64,000 nt of DNA from Trema orientale (taxonomy: Eukaryota > Streptophyta > Magnoliopsida > Rosales > Cannabaceae). Numbering within the stretch: position 1 is the stretch's first letter; each line of letters begins with the position of its first letter. Made by a program: the position numbers and the translations under genes. Below are positions 10,150 to 20,859 of this stretch, one piece after another. The stretch lies in the NCBI GenBank assembly GCA_002914845.1, contig JXTC01000489.1, forward strand, positions 3,006 through 67,005, given 5' to 3'. The notes below the pieces were generated by a model. It was given only the letters and a program-made list of their open reading frames with translations, searched no databases and was not told the DNA's origin.

Positions 10150-11650
10150 AGATGGTATGGTAGTCGCTGGGGCCTGTAGGGCAATGACGCGAGGTGGCTG
10201 TGTGGCATCGGGTACAGGAACCATCACGTTTGACAGTCCAGGGGCAAGAAACTCGCTAAAAAGAGTTTGCGGTCCTGCGACATATTGCGAGAACTGGATG
10301 AAGTTCAGTTGGTGTGGCTGCTTGGAGCGGCGTATGGCCACATGGGGTTTAGCATGGTCCACCTGACAAGAACAGCTACTGGCACTGGGCCAAGACCATA
10401 CGGAACCGAAGGGCCACCCAGCACATAGTCAAGATTTTGACGAAGAATGTGAGATGGCCTGGTAGTCGCTGGCACCTACAGGGATCGTGAGGTAGCCGTG
10501 TGGCATCGGGTACAGGAACCATCACGTTCGACAGCCCATGGGCTACAGGAACCATCATGTTTGACAGCCTATGGGCAATAGCCTCACTAAAAAGATCGAG
10601 CGGTGGCCTGGGACATGTTACGAGAACTGAATGAAGTTCAGTTGGTATGGCTACTTGCGGCGATGTTGTGGCTGCCTACGGCAATGGCCGCATGGGGTCC
10701 GGCACGGTCCACCCAATAGGAACAGCCGCTGACACCAGGGCAAAGTCACGTCCCGGCGCACGGTCAAGATTTTGACAAAGAATGTGGGATGGCCTAGTAG
10801 TCGCTAGCACCTATAGGGCAATGGCATGAGGTGGCCATGTGGTATCGGGTATAGGAACCATCACGTTCGACAACCCATGGGCAAGAACCTCGCTAAAAAA
10901 AGCGCGCAGTGGCCTGGGACGTGTTGTGAGAATTGGACAAAGTTCAATTGGTGTGGCTGCTTGTAGCGGCGTAGTGGCTACTTGCGGTGGTGGCTGCATG
11001 GGGTCCGGCACGGTCCACCCGACAGGAACAGCCGTTGGCATCGAGGCAAGATCACGTGGCATTGAAGGGCCACCCGGCGCACAATCAAGATTTGGAGGAA
11101 GAATGTGAGATGGCGTGGTAGTTACTGGCACCTATAGGGCAATGGCACGAGGTGGTCACGTGGCTTCAGGTACAGGAACCATCACGTTCGATAGCCCATG
11201 AGCAAGAACCTCACTAAAAAGAGCGCGCAGTGGCCTGGGACATATTGTGAGGACTAGACAAAGTTCAATTGGTGTGGCTGCTTGTGGTGACGTAGTGGCT
11301 GCTTGCAGCGGTAGCTGCATAGGGTCCGACACGGTCCACCTGACAGGAACAGCCACTGGCGCCAGGACAAGATCACGTGGAACCGAACGGCCACCCGGTG
11401 CACGGTCAAGATTTTGACAAAGAATGTGAGATGGCCTGGTAGTCGCTGGAGCCTACAGGGCAATGGCGCGAGGTGGCCGTGTGGCGTCGGGTGTAGTAAC
11501 CATCACGTTCGACAGCCCATGGGCAAGAATCTCACTAAAAAGTGCGTTCAGTGGCCTGGGACATGTTGTGAGAACTGGACGAAGTTCAGTTGGTGTGGCT
11601 GCTTGCGGCAGCGTAGTGGCTGCTTGTGGCAGCGTAGTGCCGAGTATTGT
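10150..11650 (-). repeat. 107-codon tandem repeats in the zinc-finger gene
   Basis: Landmark CATCACGTTCGACA or its variants occurs at 10222, 10520, 10553, 10859, 11180 and 11501. Spacings are 298, 33, 306, 321 and 321 bp. The 321-bp unit equals 107 codons and 306 equals 102, so several units kept frame when duplicated. The 33-bp step is a small local duplication, and 298 is frame-breaking. Confidence 0.8.
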
Positions 11651-11699
11651 GGATAGAGTTTTGGGCTTCATCAAAGAGAGTACCTTCAAGAGGAAGAGA

Positions 11700-12038
11700 G
11701 ATTTTGCTTCGAGACACAGATTTTCTGATTTTGTTTTTGTTTTTTTTTTCTTTTGGGTCTCGTCATATAAATAGACTATTAAACGATATATAAAAAAAAA
11801 AGAAAAAAAGAAAGAAGAGAAAGAAATGAGAAAAAAAAATAAAGAAAAGAAAGAAATGGAAAAAAAAAAAAGAAAAGAGGAATTTTGATTCGATGAGGTT
11901 TAAAAAGAAAAACCATTCAATTGTTTGATACATAATTCTCTACAAATCTTTTGAATTTTCCTACACTATAGAACAATAACATTAGCAGATTTATAATATT
12001 TATTTTCTAAAAGTTATGGGCATATATATGGTAAAACA
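11700..12038. other. low-complexity A/G-rich stretch
   Basis: T-run then A/G-rich simple sequence (about 11735-11880), followed by AT-rich DNA. It is upstream of the zinc-finger remnant on the minus strand. No promoter element can be singled out. Confidence 0.4.
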
Positions 12039-13461
12039 ATAAAAAAGAATATTATTTGATCATCCAAAGAATCAGCAATATTATTACTCAAAGGAGTATA
12101 AAAGTGAATGTATCAAGGGGTTTTGAATATTAAAATTCAGTCACTTAACTTTTTAATATCTCTACGTATTTACAAAGTATATGATTGAGATATATAGATA
12201 AATACATGGGATATATATATGAAAAAAAAAAAAAAGAAAAGTTATTGGCATCATTAGTCCCCAACTTTTTTTTCATGGCATTCAAATCTCCAACTTTATA
12301 ATATAGGAGCATATTGGTCCTTTTCTATTTAAACCACATTTTTCTATTAGTATTCAACATAGGAATCACCAACCCTTTCTCTAAGGGGCATTTCATGTAA
12401 ATAAGAAAAAAAAGCATTAAAATAAACTTTGAAAAGAAAAAATCATTTCACCAAACAAATCCAACTGAATCAAAATACTCCTATTACAAAAATATATATA
12501 TATATATTTTTGTTTTCTCTTTCACTTATATCAATTGTTCTTAGTGTAAATCTCTTTTAGGTTGTTTGAGCTTGAAGAAGAGAAAGAGAGTGGATATGAA
12601 AGTTGGTGGTTTATTTATTAATTTAGTTTTTCAACTGAACTAAGGAACATTGTGTTCACTAAGTAGTTTTCCTTTTTTTTAATTAAAAAAATTACTTTAA
12701 ACTCAGTTTCTTGTTTATTACTTGTGAGTATGGATGGATCAAGGGGAAAAAATGCAATGTCTTCAAATTGTCTTTTGTTGTTTAGGTCCATGTACCGAAA
12801 TAGCCTTGATTTAAGGCAAATATAGGTAAAGGGTGATAACTTACGGCAAAATAAAGAGAAAGCGTTAAAAAAGACTAATATGCTCCGCATTGTAAGGTTG
12901 AAGATTTGAATGCCAGGAAAAAAATGTTAGGGACCAATATGCTAAAACACCTAAAGGTTAGTGACCAATGACGCCAGTAGCCCAAAAAAAAAAAAATGAA
13001 AAAGAATATTATTTGATCATCCAAAGAACCGACAATATTATTACTCAAAGAAGTATAAAAGTGTTGTATCAAGGGGTTTCGAAAATTAAAATTCTGGGGT
13101 CTTATATGACCGAATTTTATGACCTATTTAAGTAAATGTCTATTTTTTAAATATGCTAGTAAATTATCTAGTATATATGTTTACATACTAAGTATAAAAT
13201 ATTATATATTAAGCATAAAAATTTATATGCTCAATACATTTCAGTACATAAACTAAAATTGGTAGATAAATATATCTACCAAGTATAAAAATATATATAC
13301 TTGAACATTTAGCTATAAAATTTTAAAAATAAACATCTACTTAATCAAATTTAAAATATTATCATTCACCTAAAATTTTCAAAATTCAGTCACGTTACAT
13401 TTTAATATCTTTACATATTTATAAAGTATGTGATTCGGGATATATAGATAAATACATCGGC
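12039..13461. repeat. direct duplication of an AT-rich block flanking a MITE
   Basis: The sequence at 12039-12211 (AAGAATATTATTTGATCATC onward) is repeated at 13002-13095 and, after about 290 bp of unrelated AT-rich DNA, 13387-13461 (TATATAGATAAATACAT). A MITE lies between the two copies. The 290-bp insert could be a later insertion in the right copy. Confidence 0.7.
12242..12981. mobile_element. MITE with TTATTGGCATCATTAGTC-type ends
   Basis: Imperfect inverted ends: TTATTGGCATCATTAGTC on the left, and CTACTGGCGTCATTGGTC read inward from the right. Internal phrases such as CATATTGGTCC resemble the element at 50386-55544, so the two are probably one family. No transposase is present. The TSD is obscured by A-runs. 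Confidence 0.6.
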
Positions 13462-13759
13462 CAATAAGACAATAATGTCAATAAGGTTAGTTAATTTAAC
13501 AAAACATGTTAGGTTGGACATGTTGATAGAAGAAATTATTGAAGCCGTTTCAAGACAATTTTTCTTCCCAATATTTTCAGCATTTCTAAGTTACAAAATT
13601 TTTAATAATATTTTTTTTCGATTTTTTTTTTTGATTTCATTCGACTAACTTTTTAACAGAATATTAAGGAACGGTTAGTTGGCACTGGAATTTACGTAGG
13701 AATTCAATTATGCAATAGACTCCTACTTATTTATTTATATTTAGGGATACATTCATTGT
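13462..13759. other. AT-rich stretch without gene
   Basis: No coding signal or clear repeat boundary was seen. Confidence 0.4.
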
Positions 13760-15760
13760 TGTAGAATAAGAGTGAAAATAAGAGAATGAGAGAGATTTAG
13801 GAAGAAGAATAGAATTATTTAGAGAATGCGAGGACGAACTTTAGAGAGAGAATTTTTGAATAGTTTGTATATCATTAATCAAGTCTTCTAAAATTAATGA
13901 ATATAGAATAGCTTATTTATAGTGAAGCTTTTAAACAAACCTAAGAACCTAACATCTTCTAGAAACACAGATAAAAGGAAAACATTACATTAATTACTCA
14001 AAAGTAAATAAAGCCTAATAATTAAATAATGCATAATTAATAATAGAAATAATAATATTCCTAAAATAACCCATTTCTATTCTTCATTAATCTCCTGGAG
14101 TTCGAGAACTCGACTCTAGCGAGTTAAAACTTCGGTAAACTATGAATCAACAATCGTAATCATAGAAAGTTCTTCAATTGGAAGTTTGATTCTCGATGGA
14201 AATGTAGGATATATAAATAGCAGCACACTTGGACAATTTTCTATGCATAAAAGATATAGAAGAAAACACAGGAAGTCTTGGAACACCCCAGTAAGTAAAC
14301 ATATATATCTCATTGAAAACTAGTCTAATAGTCATATTAGAAAGAAAATTAAATGAATATGTATTAGATCTAAGAGAAACCTTAGGAACTAGAGACTTAT
14401 GTGGACTAGGATCAATCGGTGAAGGAATAGAATCACAAGGTAGAGAAGTAACAATGGTTTGAACAAAACTATAATTATCTTCCTTATTAGACTCAATCAT
14501 TCGTTCCTTAACAGAATTATCATCCTCAACAGATTTAACTATCTTTTTTTTAACAAAAATTTCGCAAATTGGCTCACAAGGAGCACTAATAATATTCTTC
14601 AACTCTTGGCAAAGTTTGCTAATATTGGCTAAATCGATTTTTATATTGGCTATATTTTTGCAAATGCTAGAAACTAATACAGGATCAACCATATGTTAGC
14701 TATAAGAAGTCTCAGTTTCTGGAACATTACTAACACTAGGTTGATATAATAATGTCCTTACCAATTTTTCCTTCATCTCAACCTACAAAGTGATAGGCAG
14801 ATGGTAGAAATGTTTAATATCATGTTTTACTAGTCTCCAGTAAACTTTAGCAAGTCCAACTAATTTCCAACTAGCATAATAAATATAGTGATCATTGGTA
14901 AAATTAAGATATTTAAAGAATTCCTCAAGAGCACTTATCTAAGCTAAAAAGATATTATGATCTAAAGTACCATCATAAGTAGGAACATCTCTTATGACCC
15001 TATCATTGTGTCTTATCTCCTAGGGGTAATAGCTAGAGTGGCTATAGGATTGTTGAGGAGCAAGGTAATATTATGTATTATGATAATATCATTTATCCTT
15101 ATATAGTTTATGGTAATAATATATAGAATAAATTGGAACATTTATATTAAAGAAATAAAATGGATCAAAACACATTTATGAATTTTCTAACAAATAAAAC
15201 TATAAAAAACATTTTCAAGAGTAGAATTTGTTACCAAACAAGGGTTTAAGTGTAAAAATCTTCAAGATTGAATTGTTGACTTGCTAGTGCAGGTGAGTCG
15301 GCTCATGGAGGTAGTGAATGGGCTTGCTGAATTTTGAGTACAACAAGAGTGGTAGAGAAAAGAAGCACGACGACAACTCCAACACTGAATTTCGTTTATA
15401 TATATATATATTGAAACTACTGCTAGGGGTTGTAAGAGAACATCAACTATATATTTTTTTTTTTTGACGAAAAGAATAAGAAAAATACTAAGCTATAACA
15501 AGAAAAGAAAACTTTTAGGGAGATTTCGTGGGAGAAAAACGATTTAGGCAAAGGAAATTGAACAAGCTTGTACCAAATGATGTAGAACGAGAGAGATTTA
15601 GGAAGAAGAAGAGAAGAATTTAGAGAAAAAGATGAAGAACTTTAGAGAAAGCATGAATATTAGGGAGAATTTCTGAATATTTTGTATATCGATAATCAGG
15701 TCTTCTAAAAATAATGAATATAGAAGAGCTTATTTACTGAGAAATTAGACATTATATGGT
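13760..15760 (-). mobile_element. degenerate Ty3/Gypsy-like element with LTR-like direct repeats
   Basis: Related blocks at about 13770-13935 and 15590-15745 share GAGAGATTTAGGAAGAAGA, TTTGTATATC and TCTTCTAAAA, and lie on either side of a gag-like reading frame on the minus strand. These are best read as LTR parts of a ~2-kb internally deleted element. Exact LTR ends, PBS and TSD could not be fixed. Confidence 0.5.
14174..15005 (-). pseudogene. Ty3/Gypsy gag-like remnant
   Basis: Minus-strand translation from about 15000 gives DVPTYDGTLDHNIFLA, a stop, then EEFFKYLNF, SWKLVGLAKVYWRLVKHD and FYHLPIT. This spacing and the GLAKVYW-type motif match the retrotransposon gag domain of plant Ty3 elements. 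After a TAA the same frame stays open for 172 codons (14692-14174). That part has a Lys/Ser-rich middle but no recognisable knuckle. No protease or pol follows. Confidence 0.55.
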
Positions 15761-16135
15761 ATTTTCAGGAAAAAAATTTTGAAAAATACGGTGGTTAGAT
15801 TTTTTAAGGTGCGGTACGGTTTTTATTAGAAAAATACCATTTTTTAAAAAATATTTAGAAAAATATCATTTTAAAATAGTAACTAGTAACCGGTAACCAG
15901 TTTCCAAAAACTGGTAATTAGTAACTAAAAGTATTTATAACTAATATATAATTAGTAACCGGTAACCAGTTTTCAGAAACTGGTAACTAGTAACTATTCT
16001 AAAAATGGTATTTTTCTAAAAAAAATTAAAAATGATATTTTTCTAACAAAAACCATACGAAAATTTGAAAAAAGTCTTATTTCCATATTTTTTGTAATTT
16101 TTTTGGATTTTTATAGGTAAAAATATTAGAAACCC
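15739..16135. mobile_element. MITE-like element with AACTGGTAAC repeats (copy 1)
   Basis: Contains GGTACGGTTTTTATTAG near its left end and its inverse AACAAAAACCATACG near its right end. The middle carries variants of GGTAACCAGTTTCC and AACTGGTAACTAGTAACT. A second copy at 61484-61894 has the same order and ends with TTAGAAACCC. Confidence 0.6.
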
Positions 16136-16769
16136 TATGAGATAGGATATTTACAAAATTCTAGGCTCAAGATACCAAAAATTGAAAAATCCTGGATGGA
16201 CTAATTTTTTTGAAAAATCCCATATTGATTTAGAAAAATATCACTTTTTAAAGTATTATTAGAACAATAACACTTTTAAAAAATATTTAGAAAGATACCA
16301 TTTTTTTAAAATTTGGTATTTTTCAATGATACTCGAGGTAACCAGTTCAGTTACTTGAAGTAACTGTTCAAGCTACTTTAGGTAACTCGACTAGTTACCT
16401 TAAGTATCTCATCAATCAATAAAAAGTGGTATTTTTTTAAATGCTTTTAAAAGTGGTAATTTTAAAATTAAATCCGGGATTTTTCAGAACAATTTCAAAT
16501 TCTGGGATTTTTCAATTTTTTTGAAAAAATACCATTAAAAATCAAATTTCCTCCTAAGAGATTCGACCAGATTTTGCTCCTTTAACCCAAGTCTTACCAA
16601 ATCAAAACCTCGTATTCATTGGGACGTGGCAAGCTTTATATCGTAATGATACATTTATTTCCTTGTACAACCTTTATAGCATAATGATAAATCCATTTCC
16701 TTGTACAGTGTAGTACTTTTAGCTATCTAGTGGCACATACTTTGGTATGTCAAAGAAAAAGAGCTTAAT
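16136..16769. other. AT-rich foldback-like sequence
   Basis: Poly-A/T-rich DNA with GGTATTTTT and AAAAATACC inverses (about 16240-16540), resembling the neighbouring MITE family. A small imperfect repeat around CATTTATTTCCTTGTACA lies near 16650-16710. No gene was seen. Confidence 0.4.
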
Positions 16770-17163
16770 TGTAAAGAATACTGGCAGTGAAACATGACTT
16801 CTGTTATAAATAATATAGATAGAATGTATAATATTAGAGTATAAGAATACTAATGCTAAACACAAAGAGATTAATATGAGAAATTTTTTCTCTTCTCTTT
16901 TTCTCATTTCTCTTATTTCTCTTCTTTACTTGTGCATTTCAAGTACAATTGAGAAGCCCATTTATAGGCCAATATAATAAATCTTAACCATATAATTAAT
17001 TGCCACTTATATGACATCCATTCAAATACACCTAACACACTAATTGAAACTTGAAAGTATTTACCTAACTTTCAATGGTTTACACATTATCCCATTATGT
17101 AAAAGATAAACAATTATTGAAATCGTTTAATGGACATACAAAATAAGAAATATTTCATAACCA

Positions 17164-17171
17164 CTCCCCCT
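17164..17171 (-). other. polypurine tract of Copia 4
   Basis: AAGGGGGAG on the minus strand (CTCCCCCTT on the plus) directly adjoins the LTR end ATTTCATAACCA, the priming site for plus-strand synthesis in LTR elements. Confidence 0.75.
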
Positions 17172-17439
17172 TGGATGTCCATTATACAAGAAAGTGACTT
17201 GTTAAAACCTTACTAGGAAAAAACCATGTGGGAGAAAAACCCAAGTGAAGGAAAAAAAGTACACAATTCTTGTTCTTATTACGCTTCCAAGAGTACCTCA
17301 TTAAAGAAAATTTTTCTAGGAAAATTTAGTGGGACAAAACCTTGGCTAAAGGAAAAAAGAGTGTACACCTAACAAACTCCCTCTCATGTAAACATGACTA
17401 ATTGGCTTCAAAGTTCACCAAAGATCTTTCAGTCGACGC

Positions 17440-18640
17440 ATTCCAATCTATTATACCAATCTCTCGAATATTGCAGTATGGAGTGATTTGGTGAATAGGT
17501 CTTCCAAGTTACTGAAGCGAATTTGTTGATCAACTACATATGTGAAGAATAATTTGGGTGATACATGCTGAGTTCTACCATATTTGATATAACCTCTTTT
17601 CCAATCTCTTTGGGTTAGAGTGGAACTATAACTTGCTAGAAAAGGGTACATCAAGTCGAGTTTGATTAACAAGATATATAAGAGCTCAAATTGTACTCAA
17701 ATATAGTATGTTAGCACCAAAAATTTCTTTCTTATCTTCTCGAGAATGAAAAGTATACTCTTTTATGATGTATTTTGTCAACCATTGGGGTACTCTGTGG
17801 TGAGCTTCCTATATAAAACCATTTGATGACGTTTTTCTATATAAAACAATAGATTTACAAGTATTGCATTTAATAAATGACTGGTCTAGAGGCCAAGATA
17901 AAATTTTGTCTTTCCGAGATCTTTCATCTTATATTCATTCTTTAAATATTCTACTACCTCGTTAAGCTCTTTAGGAATCCTGATAATATTCAAATCATCA
18001 ACATATATTATATTTATAATATAATCGATATATTACCATTTTATGAACACGCATGAGTAAATTGCTTTGTTCACATATCCTTATTTCAGCAAGGATTTAC
18101 TAGATCAGTTTTATCACATATACCTAGATTGCTTACATGCATACATGGATCTCGGTAATTTAATCAAGCACATGTTGCATGTGTATTGTACACCTATCTT
18201 TTATATTATAGTCCTTCTAGGACTCCTATACAAATATCACTGTCTAGCTTTCCATAAAAATATTCTACCATAAGACGAATATCAAGCCTTTTATTAACTG
18301 CCATACTAATCATGTAATGAAACGGGATCATACTGATAATAAGAGAATAAGTTTCCTTATAGTCAATGTGAGGTTCTGTGAAAAGACCTTGATTTACTCT
18401 TTCAGACAAATACCCACTTATAAACAACTATTTTCAATTATGTGGAGCTAGCTCTATAAGTCTGAATATTATGCATTTAAAGAGAGTTTAACTTATTCTA
18501 AATTACCTATATCCATGATAGCCAATCATATTTACTGACATTCAGTCATACTCATAAATTCTGGATCCAAATTTTATCTTGAGATAACAAGAGAAACTGT
18601 TGAGACAAATTCATCATCGACGTTTATAATTTCCATTCAT
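17440..18640 (-). pseudogene. Copia 4 reverse transcriptase and RNase H remnant
   Basis: Minus-strand pieces in several frames: VVYKWVFV (about 18435-18410), FTEPHIDYKETYS (about 18370), MAVNKRLDIRLM, IIYVDDLNIIRIPKELNEVV (about 18010), EYKMKDLGKTKFYLGL (about 17900) and, at the end, DQQIRFSNLEDLFTKSLHTA (about 17530-17470), the C-terminal RNase H signature. Stops and frameshifts occur between them all. Confidence 0.8.
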
Positions 18641-19719
18641 ATTTTCTCCTATATTCACAAAATTCATTGAGATCTAAAAATTTTAATTGATCACATCTAC
18701 TTTATAAGCTATATTTGGAGAATCTAATTATTCTATTTTCTCAGTCCATGTCTCAATATTGGCTATAGCTATTTGACTGATATTATCCTCTTCAGGATGT
18801 TTCTCCTCAAGAGATTTTCTAAGTGACACTGCTATTATTTTTCTACAGATTCTTATTTTAAGCTCTGATAGGTTGTCTATGCTTCTGGCGTATTTCGAGC
18901 TTGACCGGTTATTTATTGTTAATGGGGACTACAACCCTCGTCGGGGTGTCATTAGCAGGAATTTGAGACTTTGTCACTCTTATAGTATATGTAAATGTAT
19001 TTGGCAATTAAGCTACAATTTGTTGCAACTTCATTATATTCTGAACTTCCAGTTCATTCTTACTTGTATGAGAATCTAAATTACTCAGTTAGTCTTCCTT
19101 CCAAGAAAATTCTCGATATTCTGTTAGCACTACAAGTGCCTTTTCTTCCTCTAATATCAGAAAATGTGCCTTGTCAAACTAACAGTTAACAAAATGTATC
19201 GTAAATGAATTGCCTGTCAGGGGCTCCAAATACTCAAGGATCGAGGGAAACTTATAATAAATATAAACACTCAATCTTTACTTCGGATCCATCTTCACAC
19301 ATTAAGGTAGTGTAATCAATATATATATATATATATGTGGCATGGCAAAAAAAAAACTCACAGATAAAAAATATTAGACTCATTCTCATGTACAAGTTGT
19401 GTAATAGGGGTACATATGATATGCAGATGGCTGAATCAAAATCAGGTACCTATGTGCATAATATCATGTCCCAAAAAGGCAAATCTCAATTTTAAAATTA
19501 GCAATAAACTTTAGGTTCATAATTAATGACTCTGCCAAGTCAATATTTGTATGTGTGTGGGCCACAAAATTGTTCAATATCTATCCCAACTTCTAGGAAA
19601 TTATCATTAAATGGTTGGGATAAAAATTCACCAGCATCATCAAATCTACTAGACTTAATCTGATAATTTGAGAATTATGCTCGTAATCTTATAATTTGAA
19701 CAATCTATCAAAATGGCCT

Positions 19720-20035
19720 ACATGATAAATGCATCAATCAACAAATATCCCCCTTGGAACCATGACAAAAATTCAAGTGTTTTATTGATGGCCTTATAAC
19801 TAATTTTCCTTTAGCACACGCAACACAAATTCATATGAAGGGATTTTCTAATTCTTAAGTGGATGTCTAATATAATTATGAAGAATTTTGCTCATCATAT
19901 TAAACTTATGATGACCTAATTGGTCATGCGAACCTTCAAGATTTTATGATTATTGAACTTCAAATTCAAAACAACATGTCCTTCGAGCAAGCCAACCATA
20001 AGGAGATCACATAGAGCATTTCTACTAACTACTTC
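19720..20035 (-). pseudogene. Copia 4 integrase N-terminal remnant
   Basis: Minus-strand translation near 19930-19820 reads QLGHHKFNMM and NYIRHPLKN, then a stop and KIPSYEFV. This matches the GAG-pre-integrase zinc-binding segment (LGHPG, GHPLKNQKI type) of a common plant Copia family. The cysteines of the HHCC site are no longer evident and the catalytic core is not recognisable. The rest of 18640-19720 is probably decayed integrase. Confidence 0.65.
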
Positions 20036-20859
20036 TGGCAGTCTTTAATGGAAGTAATGTACAAAAAATCCTTACTGCTCCCAGAAACAATCAAGTGTAT
20101 GTTATTAAAGCTCAATAATTTATGTCGGGATTATGATGAGTATAAAGCATCATTGATAAGGAACTCAATTTTCATAAGTAGAAAAATAGAGGCTCTTCTA
20201 AAGCTCTTTATTAGTTTAGCATTGTTTGAAGTCATAGTCATGCTCTCTTCATAATGAAATAAGTTCATAAAGTATCTACTATCTCATAGGATACTTATGT
20301 GCAATTGTGCTATCTGCTAAACACATACTTCCAATTTGTTGCTCCACATATATTGGACTTCGTATCATGTTCATTAATACTCAATGTAAACACAACAATA
20401 AGATGACATATATATTGCAGTATAGAAAATTTTAGGTCAATAAATAAATAATTAAAAATAATATCAAAGAATTATCTAAACACATTTGAAAAATTAATAA
20501 CAAATTACTATAAGAATATCTAAGATCAATCACTCCTTTTTGGGAGTCGACATAGGAGTCATTGATTTAGTTGAGTCATGCCCTTTGCATAGGCTAACTC
20601 CTTTCTAGGGTGTATATTGTTCACTAAATAGACCTTAATCTTAGGTATATACTTTTGGTATAATTTAAACAGATGTTTAGGGGTACGACAAATACAGTTC
20701 CAATAGCTTTTTCTTCAACATATGTAATAAATATGCTCAACATTCTTGGTTCTTTTTGTTTATTATTTCTCCACATCTTCTGGTGGGTGTTTCACAATTA
20801 TTTTATATGAGTATGTTTACAATTACGTCCATTGTTCCTACCTTGTCTACATTTACTAT

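Larger units (their letters stand above)
9245..11689 (-). pseudogene. proline-rich tandem-repeat protein with C-terminal zinc fingers (decayed; family not recognised)
   Basis: Read on the minus strand, a possible start at 11689 leads into Pro/Ala/Thr-rich repeats with recurring motifs LFSEVLAHGLSNVMVPVPDA, PVAVPVGWTVPDPM and FHGVLDRAAPVDMVVPLG. The same frame runs on without an intron (about 9435-9400) into a C2H2-like finger, CN-stop-CNNTFSVFSDLQKHRWSAH, with a TAG between its two cysteines. A second finger follows, KRCPTYGKGFKNLNEFDNHP then VC, in which the second Cys is Tyr. Frameshifts break the repeats, for example in a 298-bp unit. The region is much richer in G and C than its surroundings. 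The fingers suggest nucleic-acid or protein binding, but the function and family are unknown to me. The finger module recurs at 41928-42186. Confidence 0.6.

Noticed and set aside
12486-12510. (TA)n runs, also near 19320, 26028, 30550, 31245, 31950, 42310
   Set aside because: Ordinary microsatellites. Reported only where they border the MITE array.
12618-12890. 90-codon minus-strand ORF
   Set aside because: Lies inside a MITE and has no recognisable domain.
14174-15005. Possible endogenous pararetrovirus coat region
   Set aside because: No movement-protein, RT or RNase H motif nearby. The GLAKVYW-type motif and flanking direct repeats fit a Ty3 gag better.
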